Source of the DNA: Desulfobacteraceae bacterium
Lineage (GTDB): Bacteria; Desulfobacterota; Desulfobacteria; Desulfobacterales; SG8-13
DNA: 6,237 nt
Direction of reading: 5' to 3'
Assembly (NCBI GenBank): GCA_029287875.1
Contig: JARFQH010000125.1
Location: 1-6,237 of the forward strand
The notes below the pieces were generated by a model that saw only the letters and a list, made by a program, of their open reading frames with translations, was not told where the DNA came from and made no database searches. Both the position numbers and the translations under genes were made by a program. Positions 1-5,861 of the stretch are shown one piece after another; the stretch's first letter is position 1; every line of letters begins with the position of its first letter.

Positions 1-99
1 AACGAGACCGCGCGTGGCGCAGTTTAAAAGGGTTTTCAGGCTGCCCGGCGGCAGGTTGACGCACCTTCTGGGGACGGCGCCAAAAAAATCCATGGTCAT
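1..99 (-). CDS. 5' end of an unidentified protein (partial, runs off the window)
   Basis: The minus strand is open from an ATG at 99-97 to the window edge, giving 33 codons that begin MTMDFFGAVPRRCVNLPPGS. An AGGAG Shine-Dalgarno sequence lies at 110-106, six bases before this ATG. That spacing favours it over the second ATG at 93-91, which would be 12 bases away. The gene starts 93 bp after the stop of the flippase-like gene with no clear terminator between them, so it is probably the next gene of the same operon. The fragment shows no signal peptide, membrane segment or motif I recognise, and I assign no function. The good ribosome binding site and fully open frame support it being real. 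Confidence 0.6.
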   Translation of the reverse strand, partial: MTMDFFGAVPRRCVNLPPGSLKTLLNCATRGLV

Positions 100-105
100 C
101 TTCAG

Positions 106-110
106 CTCCT
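106..110 (-). promoter_or_regulatory. Shine-Dalgarno site of the partial downstream gene
   Basis: The minus strand reads AGGAG here, six bases before the ATG at 99. It is the main evidence that a gene starts at 99, and it decides between the two in-frame ATGs at 99 and 93. Confidence 0.6.
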
Positions 111-192
111 TTTCATTTTGATTCAAAGATGTAATGGGCACCGCGTAACGTTCAGGGCTTATCCGCATGACGCCGATGGATTCAAAACCGAA

Positions 193-1284
193 TCAACTTT
201 TCCGCAACGTTCGATTGCCCGAATTCGACGCTGCGAGTGTTTCCGGCGCAGCTGGAACGGCCCCGACCACATCGCGCACGGCGCGGAAACCGAGTCTTTC
301 TCGCAGGGCCCAGACCAATAGACCCAAGCCGATATGAAGCCAATAGTCGATGAAGCGGTTGACGACCGTTATTGACATGGCCAGGGGCGAGGCGACACCG
401 ACCACTCGAAGGCAGCTGAAAAGAGTGATATCCACGACCCCTGCGCCGGACGGCGTCAGCGGGAACCCGGATGCCAGGAGCGGTATCATGGTCAAAAAAA
501 CGGCCTCCATACCGCTGAGCATCTTGCCGAAGCCCAACACGAGGAAAAATATCCACAGCGTCTCCAGAACCCAAATCGCCAACGTGAGACCGGCTATGGG
601 AATGACTTCACGCGGCTGGGGCCACATGCCGGCTTGAAAGGCGCGAATGATACTCCGAATCTTTTCCGGCAGCCAACCGGGCAGCGATTTTTTCATAAAG
701 AAAAAGAACAGGATAATCGCGGTGGCCGCCACGGCAATGATGCCGCCGCCGATCAGGGCATACAAGACGGCTCGGGGCAATTTGGCTGAAAACAGCAACC
801 AAGAGGCCGACAGGGCCAGCACCAGCAAGACCCAGGCGTCGACCATGCGTAGAAAAACCAGCGAACCCATGGCGGCCGAACGCCGTATCCCGCAGTTTAT
901 GCGGGCCAAATGGGCTCCATAGACGTCCCCCAGCTTCGCCGGGACCACATTGTCCACGGCGTTGTAAAAAAAGAGCAGCAGACCGAATTTGCCTTTGCCG
1001 CATCTCGCCGCCAGGTGGGTCAAACAGCGTCCCCAGCGGGCGCCCCTCAGCGGGTAAGTGGCATAGTGGGCGAGCGCCCCGAGGACTAGAAGCGTCACGT
1101 TCGATTGTGACACTTCGCGCCAGACCTGGGCCAAATCGAGTCGTGTGGCCAGGAAGGCGAATATGGCAATGGTTATAGCAAGGCTCAGGATGGTGTGCCA
1201 GCCCCAAAGTGAAGGCGGCAGATCCCCGTTTTGGGCGGGGTTTCTGCCGACGGTTGGTGTCTTTTCGGGTTGATGGCTGTTCAC
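193..1284 (-). CDS. flippase-like polytopic membrane protein (lysylphosphatidylglycerol synthase TM-region family)
   Basis: This 363-residue protein looks like the LPG synthase transmembrane family (also called UPF0104 or flippase-like), inner-membrane proteins linked to lipid translocation or glycolipid and hopanoid metabolism. Hydrophobic segments lie at about residues 31-49, 63-78, 100-117, 140-165, 172-197, 228-252, 262-282 and 300-328. Family-style motifs are NAVDNVVPAKLGDVYGAHLAR-like residues at 108-128 (polar N/P/G loop between helices), FPLTPSGAGVVD at 274-285, and NRFIDYWL at 309-316. Length is typical for a stand-alone member; there is no C-terminal aminoacyl-transferase domain, so it is not MprF itself. 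The GTG start at 1284 is the only reasonable one in frame, although its ribosome site (GGGACGG) is weak. A good AGGAGG sits about 30 bases upstream, inside a 14-codon mini-frame whose stop overlaps this GTG. It lies 74 bp after the glycosyltransferase gene and is probably co-transcribed with it. The family is fairly sure; the substrate is unknown. Confidence 0.82.
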   Translation of the reverse strand: MNSHQPEKTPTVGRNPAQNGDLPPSLWGWHTILSLAITIAIFAFLATRLDLAQVWREVSQSNVTLLVLGALAHYATYPLRGARWGRCLTHLAARCGKGKFGLLLFFYNAVDNVVPAKLGDVYGAHLARINCGIRRSAAMGSLVFLRMVDAWVLLVLALSASWLLFSAKLPRAVLYALIGGGIIAVAATAIILFFFFMKKSLPGWLPEKIRSIIRAFQAGMWPQPREVIPIAGLTLAIWVLETLWIFFLVLGFGKMLSGMEAVFLTMIPLLASGFPLTPSGAGVVDITLFSCLRVVGVASPLAMSITVVNRFIDYWLHIGLGLLVWALRERLGFRAVRDVVGAVPAAPETLAASNSGNRTLRKS

Positions 1285-1358
1285 GTGATCCGTCCCGGCG
1301 GGATGGTTTTGAGCCCTCCTTTCATATCGATTCGAGAGATGGGTTCTGCGGCATCGAA

Positions 1359-3053
1359 TCAGAGAGCTTTAGTATTTGATATCAATAGTTTGTCACCTTC
1401 TTGGTCCCAGACGTGCGCTGTCGGGAGGTAACTCTCGAGGACGTCAAAATATCTTTTTTTTATGACACAAAAAACCCTTTCATCCGAGGCGAGAAAATCC
1501 GTTATTTCCTGTGGTCTCCGGAGAATCGAGGCCTTCCTGTCGGTATAGAACAGGGCCGTATCCTGAAACCCGTGAACGAAGGTCATCTTTTCACCTTGGG
1601 GAAGCAGGGTGTCGAGTTTTTCTGCCAGGCCCTTTGTCGACCGATAGGGGTTGATATACGGCACAATCAGCAGGATGAACAATAAAAGACCCACAACGAC
1701 CATGCCCGTTATGGCGATAAAGGCGGATTTGTCACGCCGGATGATCAAAAAGAAAAAAATAAGTCCGGTCAATACAACCATGGTTAAACCCAGGATGTTG
1801 ATAGACGCCGGGGGGATTCCGTATCTTGGCGTCAGTTTGTCAAGCGGATTTACGAGCATATACACCACTGCGGACAAGGCGGCCGCCAAAAGGAGACCAA
1901 TGGGATACAGGATTCCCCTTCGAGCGCCCGCTTGCGAAGGCGCAACCCAAAGATCACGCCACAGGGCGGCCGTTAGCAGAGAAACCGCCGGAAACAGGGG
2001 CAGGATGTAAGTGGAAAGCTTCGAGCTGGCGGCGGAAAAGAAGAGAAAGACGGCGCCGAACCACAGCAACAGGTACAGCGTTGCGTCCTCTGTTTTGCCG
2101 AAACTCCGGCGCAGGGCGCGAAAAAGGGCAGCAGGTAAAAAGAGGGACCACGGAAAAAATCCGCCCACGAGTATGGGAAAATAATAATAAAAGGGACGGG
2201 GATGGCGCGACTCTCCGGAAAAAAAGTAGGCCAGATTCTGTTGGATGAAAAAGTAGCCGGCGTAATCTTGATTTTTCAGCATGATCAGCACGTACCAGGG
2301 GGCGGCGACCGCCAAAAATATCAGAATGCCCCACCCGAGTTGCATGTTCCCGACGATGTTCAGGCGGCGTTTGATCACGAGAAAAAGGAAGATGATCAAG
2401 CCGGGCAGCAGCACCCCGATGGGTCCCTTGGCCAAAGCGGCAAAACCGAGGGACGCATAAAAAAAAAGCCATACCGATTTTCGAAGTAAGGTGTCTGAAA
2501 ATCCATGGAAAAAAAGGTACAGTGCGAGCGTGATGAAAAATGTCAGGGCGATGTCGTGAACCACGACCCGTGAAAGGATGATAAATTCCACTCCGGTTGC
2601 CAGTATCACGCCACCCAGAAATCCGACCGTGGGGTTGAACATGCGCCTTCCGAGGAAATAGGTGACCAGCACGCTTCCAGTTCCGAGAACGGCCGCCGGC
2701 AGCCGGGCGGCAAATTCGGTGAAACCGAATACAAGGAATGATATCGCCACCAGCCAGTTGAAGAGGACCGGTTTGTCGTAGAAATTCTCGCCATTCAGCT
2801 GGGGGGTTATCCAGTCACCGCTCAGGATCATATCCTTGGATGTGGCCGCGTGCATACCTTCGTCGACATCCCACAAGGGCCGGTTGCCCAAGAAAAGAAA
2901 AAACAGGACGAAGCAGAGAAGGACCAGAGTCGCAAGATAAACCATCTCATGCTGCCGGCTGTTTCCTATGGCCTCTTCCCGCGTGCCGAGACCTTGACCG
3001 GTTGACGTGCCCGGAGCCACGGGACGCGTCGATATGGGTATAAAATTTTTCAC
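1359..3053 (-). CDS. ArnT/PMT-like (GT-C fold) membrane glycosyltransferase
   Basis: This 564-residue integral membrane protein is close in length to ArnT (about 550). It resembles the ArnT/dolichyl-phosphate-mannose mannosyltransferase superfamily, which moves a sugar from a polyprenyl-phosphate carrier to a lipid or protein acceptor on the periplasmic face. After a first membrane helix (about 38-56), the first outer loop has WDVDEGMHA (61-69) with the acidic pair D64-E65 expected for catalysis, then SGDWITPQLNG and YDKPVLFNWL. Further family signatures are ALAKGPIGVLLPG, QQNLAYFF followed by HPRPFYYYFPIL and FFPWSLFLP, and SKLSTYILPLFPA. About a dozen hydrophobic helices precede a soluble C-terminal tail of about 90 residues. 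The GTG at 3053 was chosen because it overlaps the stop of the upstream FG-GAP gene as GTGA, implying translational coupling, although no strong Shine-Dalgarno site is visible. An ATG at 2945 (residue 37), just before the first helix, is the alternative. Donor and acceptor sugars cannot be read, so I do not call it arnT. Confidence 0.87.
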   Translation of the reverse strand: MKNFIPISTRPVAPGTSTGQGLGTREEAIGNSRQHEMVYLATLVLLCFVLFFLFLGNRPLWDVDEGMHAATSKDMILSGDWITPQLNGENFYDKPVLFNWLVAISFLVFGFTEFAARLPAAVLGTGSVLVTYFLGRRMFNPTVGFLGGVILATGVEFIILSRVVVHDIALTFFITLALYLFFHGFSDTLLRKSVWLFFYASLGFAALAKGPIGVLLPGLIIFLFLVIKRRLNIVGNMQLGWGILIFLAVAAPWYVLIMLKNQDYAGYFFIQQNLAYFFSGESRHPRPFYYYFPILVGGFFPWSLFLPAALFRALRRSFGKTEDATLYLLLWFGAVFLFFSAASSKLSTYILPLFPAVSLLTAALWRDLWVAPSQAGARRGILYPIGLLLAAALSAVVYMLVNPLDKLTPRYGIPPASINILGLTMVVLTGLIFFFLIIRRDKSAFIAITGMVVVGLLLFILLIVPYINPYRSTKGLAEKLDTLLPQGEKMTFVHGFQDTALFYTDRKASILRRPQEITDFLASDERVFCVIKKRYFDVLESYLPTAHVWDQEGDKLLISNTKAL

Positions 3054-4756
3054 TGTTCGGAAGCGTCCGATCCATCCGGTGCCGCTTCCAATTCATAGGC
3101 GACCAGGGTCGATTTGGCCGAGGTCAGAATGATATCGCCCGCCTTGATGACCAGGGAGGCCAGAAGTTCGTCGCTGCCGTCGTTGTCGATATCGGCGATC
3201 TGAATGTCGCTGATGAAGCGCTTCATCTTGCGGGTGCTCCAGTCGGTGCCCAGAGAGACTGTGTCCCAGGACAAAGCCTCGATATTCGCTTCGGTGAAAT
3301 CCCGCCGGTTCCACCGCATGTTCATGGCCTCGTGGTTATTGACGGCGATGACCTGGCTCTTGCCGGTGTCTTGCAGTCGGTTTCGGACCAGGATCCGCAT
3401 GGGCAGGTAAATCGGGTTTTCCTCCTGCCCTTTGTCGGTTTTTTGGCCGGCGTAGTATTGGACACTGCCGCCATACCTGTCGTTGCTCTTATAAAGGACC
3501 TCTCCGACGGGCGTGACGATCGCGATGTTGTTGCCGCTGTTGTAAGCCACGAGGGTTTCCGAACCGTCGTTCAACACGTCACCAAGGGCAACCCCCAGGA
3601 CGTTAATTCCCGACGGCGTTTTGACCTCGCTTTGCGGCATGTAGGCCCTGCCGTCCCATTGCATTTCGAAAATGTCGCCTTTGAAAGGGCTCCACATCCG
3701 GCTCTGCTGCCCGAGCAGAACCTTGCCGCGCACCGGGGTATCGGTCACGCGAAAAAACCAGGGTTCATCCTTTGCGATGACCGCATAGTCCGTGCCATCG
3801 TATTCTTCGACAAAGGAGGTGACGGCATTCTTGTAGCGATTCAAGGCTGTGACGAAAATTTCGGCCCGGCCGTTGCCGTTGATATCGGCGACATCGACGG
3901 CAATATTGTAGCGGTCTTCGACCTTTTTAAGGCGTTGAATCTGGACCAAGCTGTTGTTTTGAAAGCGGTAAATGTAAATGTCATCAGGGCTCACGACGAC
4001 GGTTTCCATGAGGCCGTCACCATCCACGTCGCCGACCGCCACCCCGGCTATGTAATATTTGTAGTTGGGGCTCTTCCAGAAATTGGCCGACTGCAGGAGC
4101 TGATCTTTTCGCACGATGAAAGGTGACACCCGGGCATCGCCGCCGACAACGGCACCGCCCTGCAACAGCTTTTCCGGATGGGCGCGGGAATCCGGTTGGG
4201 ACCCGGTCCGGGGCGCAGCCGGCACCGCAGCCGGCGCGGCGGCTTGCGCCTGGCGGTCGAACACCTTGGTGTTGATCTCGGTCGCAAACCGGTTGATTTC
4301 GGGAATGACGCCGCTCATGTCCGAACTCTGGCTGAAGACGGTCACCGGGGGCTGCGTGCCGGTCACATCGAGCATTTTGGCATCGATGCTGAGGCTGTCG
4401 CCGAACACTGTCAGGCTGCCGTAGAGAACATAGTCGGCCTTGAGCTTTCCGCCGATCCTGCGGGCGGCGGCCTCATCTATCGGACCGGTTCCCGCCGGAC
4501 CGGCCTCCTCTGCCACCGCTTTTTCAACCTCGGTCCGGCTCAGGACCTGCACCTTGTCGGGATCCGACAGGCGGCTGGACAGCATGTCGTAGATGCCGTT
4601 TCTCAAATAGGAAAGGTCCTTTTCGGCATTCATCTTAAACGGCAGCACGGCCACCCGTTGCGGTTCGGCGGCCATCGTCTGTGCCGGCCAAGCGGCGCTG
4701 CAGAACAGAAGGATTCCTAATATAAGGATTCGGTGTATCAGCAAGGGTTTTTTCAA
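3050..4756 (-). CDS. exported protein with TolB/CsgG-like N-terminal domain and FG-GAP (VCBS-type) repeats
   Basis: The protein has about 568 residues. Lysines at the N-terminus and a hydrophobic stretch ILILGILLFCSAAWPA, with likely cleavage near TMA-AEP (about residue 30), make a Sec signal peptide; the cysteine does not sit in a good lipobox. Residues about 34-168 (RVAVLPF, then YLRNGIYDMLSSRLS, VQVLSRTEVEK, DYVLYGSLTVFGDSLSIDAKML) resemble the TolB N-terminal/CsgG/FlgO-like domain found in envelope proteins. A Pro/Ala-rich linker follows (about 170-185). The remainder is propeller-like, with Asp-rich loops DVDGDG (~243), DINGNG (~291), DVLNDGS (~393) and DIDNDGS (~522), each followed by a short hydrophobic strand as in FG-GAP repeats. 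Two adjacent TTG codons could start it; the one at 4756 gives MKK and a 6-base spacing from GGAGG, while 4759 gives only 3. The stop overlaps the glycosyltransferase GTG. It probably acts in the periplasm or at the surface; its exact role is unknown. Confidence 0.82.
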   Translation of the reverse strand: MKKPLLIHRILILGILLFCSAAWPAQTMAAEPQRVAVLPFKMNAEKDLSYLRNGIYDMLSSRLSDPDKVQVLSRTEVEKAVAEEAGPAGTGPIDEAAARRIGGKLKADYVLYGSLTVFGDSLSIDAKMLDVTGTQPPVTVFSQSSDMSGVIPEINRFATEINTKVFDRQAQAAAPAAVPAAPRTGSQPDSRAHPEKLLQGGAVVGGDARVSPFIVRKDQLLQSANFWKSPNYKYYIAGVAVGDVDGDGLMETVVVSPDDIYIYRFQNNSLVQIQRLKKVEDRYNIAVDVADINGNGRAEIFVTALNRYKNAVTSFVEEYDGTDYAVIAKDEPWFFRVTDTPVRGKVLLGQQSRMWSPFKGDIFEMQWDGRAYMPQSEVKTPSGINVLGVALGDVLNDGSETLVAYNSGNNIAIVTPVGEVLYKSNDRYGGSVQYYAGQKTDKGQEENPIYLPMRILVRNRLQDTGKSQVIAVNNHEAMNMRWNRRDFTEANIEALSWDTVSLGTDWSTRKMKRFISDIQIADIDNDGSDELLASLVIKAGDIILTSAKSTLVAYELEAAPDGSDASEQ

Positions 4757-4762
4757 CAATTA

Positions 4763-4769
4763 CCTCCCC
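4763..4769 (-). promoter_or_regulatory. Shine-Dalgarno site of the FG-GAP protein gene
   Basis: The minus strand reads GGGGAGG here, a strong ribosome binding site. Its spacing favours the second of two adjacent TTG codons (4756) as the start. A short CCC-TATT-GGG hairpin (4776-4767) could partly cover its 5' edge. About 15-40 bases upstream is a weak promoter-like pair, TTGCCA (4806-4801) and TAAATA (4783-4778) at 17-base spacing, which I do not consider strong enough to call. Confidence 0.6.
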
Positions 4770-4809
4770 AATAGGGTTATTTAGGGGGATTTTTAAATAG
4801 TGGCAAGAA

Positions 4810-4842
4810 CCCCCCCCTGGCCCCCCTTTTTTAAAAGGGGGG
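4810..4842 (+). repeat. palindromic G/C-block repeat, copy A
   Basis: A run of eight C (4810-4817), TGG, then a perfect inverted repeat: CCCCCCTTTT (4821-4830), a TT spacer, and AAAAGGGGGG (4833-4842), a 10-bp stem. The layout, C-block then short spacer then C-block/T-run/A-run/G-block, is shared with copies B and C. Short dispersed elements of this kind lie between genes in many deltaproteobacterial genomes (general knowledge, not checked here). Confidence 0.8.
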
Positions 4843-4914
4843 AATTATAAGCCTTAAATTGTGGTACATTGCCTTGTTCTTCAAATGTTGCTTGTGTCGT
4901 AGCATGAAGCTCTT

Positions 4915-4947
4915 AAATCCCCCCAGCCCCCTTTTCCAAAGGGGGAG
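4915..4947 (+). repeat. palindromic G/C-block repeat, copy B
   Basis: AAAT, six C (4919-4924), AG, then CCCCCTTT (4927-4934), loop TCC, and AAAGGGGG (4938-4945): a perfect 8-bp stem. It has the same orientation and layout as copy A, about 105 bp from it. Confidence 0.8.
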
Positions 4948-4956
4948 CCTCAGTGG

Positions 4957-5038
4957 AAATCCCCATTTAGGAGGAAACGCGGGAGTAAGCCCTTTTTAAA
5001 AGAAGTGACGCAGTAACAATCCTTCATTAAAGGAGAAA
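4957..5038. repeat. cluster of three decayed repeat copies
   Basis: Three short segments keep the AATCC.../T-A core/GGAG outline with mismatches: 4957-4977 (AAATCCCCATTTAGGAGGAA), 4987-5005 (AAGCCCTTTTTAAAAGAAG) and 5018-5038 (CAATCCTTCATTAAAGGAGA). The first and third also share the next bases (GAAACGCG and GAAACTCG), which suggests a common origin beyond the palindrome. This is pattern inference. Confidence 0.4.
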
Positions 5039-5097
5039 CTCGTTGGTGTTTTTCTGTATAACACATTGGACTCACATGAAAATAGGGAACAACCTGC

Positions 5098-5132
5098 TTC
5101 CCCTTTGAAAAAGGGGGATTGAGGGGTATTTT
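5098..5132 (-). repeat. palindromic G/C-block repeat, copy C (inverted)
   Basis: On the plus strand CCCCTTT (5100-5106), loop GAA, AAAGGGG (5110-5116), then GATTGAGGGGTATTTT. Read on the minus strand it has the same order as copies A and B (AAATACCCC, short spacer, CCCCC/T-run/A-run/GGGG), so it is inverted relative to them. It starts about 20 bp after the toxin stop. The plus strand ends in six T, but no gene on that strand would use this as a terminator. Confidence 0.75.
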
Positions 5133-5149
5133 TTCGGTCAAAATTAACA

Positions 5150-5563
5150 TTATCGATTCCTGTCCTCGATAAATTCTTCCAGCCTCATAGCCGCTTCAGG
5201 AAATGAATTTAAAATTCTCTTATCCATCGTGATCAACGGAATGCGCAATTCACGAGCAAGCGCGACGAATTCGCAATCATAGGCGGAGCAGTCGCTCTGT
5301 ACGACCAATCGCAGGACACTCGCCGACGTCAATGAATACTCGTTTCCTTTCATTAGCCATTCCGCCTGCTCCACTATTTTCAACGCATCATGAAATTGCA
5401 ATAACCCTTTCCGAAAACAGGCTGTCAGGACATTTCGGAATTCACTCCGCCACAAGAAGGGCGCCACCCAATGATGATCTTTCTGAAAGGCTTTTTCCGA
5501 TAGTGCCGTGAACTCTCCTTCGATGAAGAGGTAGCTAATGATGTTGGTGTCTACCGCGATCAA
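5150..5563 (-). CDS. vapC: PIN-domain ribonuclease toxin (VapC-like)
   Basis: A 137-residue single PIN-domain protein of typical VapC length. VapC toxins are Mg2+-dependent endoribonucleases that cut RNA and stop translation when their antitoxin is lost. The expected acidic residues are visible: D5 in VDTN, E41 in WRSEFRNVL, D96 in CSAYDCEFVALA and D114 in ITMDKR, so the active site looks intact. The TTG start at 5563 puts the catalytic VDTN motif at the N-terminus as in the family, has a GAAGG ribosome site at 5574-5570, and overlaps the antitoxin stop as TTGA, so translation is probably coupled to the antitoxin. It ends about 20 bp before palindromic repeat copy C. The pair is visibly more A+T-rich than the operon genes, consistent with acquisition by transfer. 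The family call is strong; the RNA target is unknown. Confidence 0.88.
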   Translation of the reverse strand: MIAVDTNIISYLFIEGEFTALSEKAFQKDHHWVAPFLWRSEFRNVLTACFRKGLLQFHDALKIVEQAEWLMKGNEYSLTSASVLRLVVQSDCSAYDCEFVALARELRIPLITMDKRILNSFPEAAMRLEEFIEDRNR

Positions 5564-5805
5564 GGTCTGCCTTCGTTTTTGGCTTTGTTAATAAAACGAT
5601 CCGTCAATTCGATTCGATTGGTCTTTTCTCTCAGTTTTTTGACTGTGACAAGAAAATCCTCAGGATCTATTTTCTTTGATCGCAAGGCATTCTCGATAAG
5701 CGCTATGACTTCATTGTTGATGCTGCGACGGTGTTCGGCGGCGTTTTGTTTGATCAATTCATATAAATCATGCGGAATGTTTTTTACGGTTATCGTGGTC
5801 GGCAT
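5560..5805 (-). CDS. vapB: ribbon-helix-helix antitoxin (VapB/FitA-like)
   Basis: An 81-residue protein encoded just before the VapC-like toxin. Residues 3-9 (TTITVKN) form the predicted DNA-contacting beta strand. Residues 11-24 and 28-41 (SINNEVIALIENAL) form the two helices of the Arc/FitA ribbon-helix-helix fold, which dimerises to bind DNA. Residues about 47-81 are charged and probably wrap the toxin. ATG at 5805 is the start: GGGAG at 5815-5811 lies five bases upstream. A TTG at 5817 in the same frame would overlap that ribosome site and is less likely. Its stop TGA shares bases with the toxin start. Such antitoxins usually repress their own operon as a complex with the toxin, and a small inverted repeat upstream would suit this. 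FitA is an equally good family name. Confidence 0.85.
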   Translation of the reverse strand: MPTTITVKNIPHDLYELIKQNAAEHRRSINNEVIALIENALRSKKIDPEDFLVTVKKLREKTNRIELTDRFINKAKNEGRP

Positions 5806-5829
5806 GCTATCTCCCAAAGTGGTTCCATA

Positions 5830-5861
5830 ACGGTTTTAATTTGGAATATTTTTTATACCGT
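5830..5861. promoter_or_regulatory. possible antitoxin operator (nested inverted repeats)
   Basis: An imperfect palindrome GGAATA-TTTTT-TATACC (5843-5859, 5 of 6 arm bases match) lies inside a wider pair ACGGT (5830-5834) and ACCGT (5857-5861). It overlaps the -35/-10 region of the possible toxin-antitoxin promoter, where a ribbon-helix-helix repressor would be expected to bind. The arms are short and could be chance in A+T-rich DNA. Confidence 0.3.

Larger units (their letters stand above)
4760..5149. other. 390-bp gene-free region rich in palindromic repeats
   Basis: No convincing gene lies between the VapC-like toxin and the FG-GAP operon. The stretch holds three clear copies of a C-block/T-run/A-run/G-block palindrome (near 4826, 4936 and 5108), the third in inverted orientation. 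Three shorter elements with the same layout look like decayed copies (4957-4977, 4987-5005, 5018-5038). An inverted half-copy (TTAGGGGGATTTTTA) is at 4782-4796. About 70 bp (4846-4914) show nothing I recognise. The region must contain the end of the toxin transcript and probably the operon promoter. No hairpin is followed by a clean U-tract on the minus strand, so no standard terminator is called. Confidence 0.65.

Noticed and set aside
179..194. GATTC/GAATC hairpin overlapping the flippase-like gene stop
   Set aside because: Only a 5-bp stem with no U-tract; too weak for a terminator.
608..1207. 199-codon minus-strand frame within the flippase-like gene
   Set aside because: Frame-shifted shadow of a gene with clear membrane helices and family motifs; composition Arg/Pro/His-rich as in shadow frames.
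3332..4126. 264-codon plus-strand frame opposite the FG-GAP gene
   Set aside because: It lies wholly antisense to a well-supported gene with recognisable motifs; the long open frame follows from the G+C-rich codon use of that gene.
4178..4720. 180-codon plus-strand frame opposite the start of the FG-GAP gene
   Set aside because: Antisense to the signal peptide and TolB-like domain; low-complexity Arg/Gly/His composition and no ribosome site.
4778..4806. TTGCCA-17-TAAATA as promoter of the envelope operon
   Set aside because: The -10 matches only 3 of 6 bases and it lies in repeat-derived A+T-rich sequence; not strong enough to list as a feature.
4821..4842. Perfect 10-bp-stem palindrome as a rho-independent terminator for the toxin transcript
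   Set aside because: On the minus strand the stem is followed by CCAGGGGGGGG, not a U-tract; it is over 300 bp past the toxin stop and fits the repeat family better.
4760..5149. CRISPR array in the repeat-rich region
   Set aside because: Copies differ in sequence, spacing and orientation, and there is no regular spacer length.
4950..5150. 66-codon minus-strand frame beginning at the end of the toxin gene
   Set aside because: It runs through repeat copy C and the decayed copies; peptides such as IPLNPPFSKG are what these repeats spell when translated. No ribosome site and no domain.
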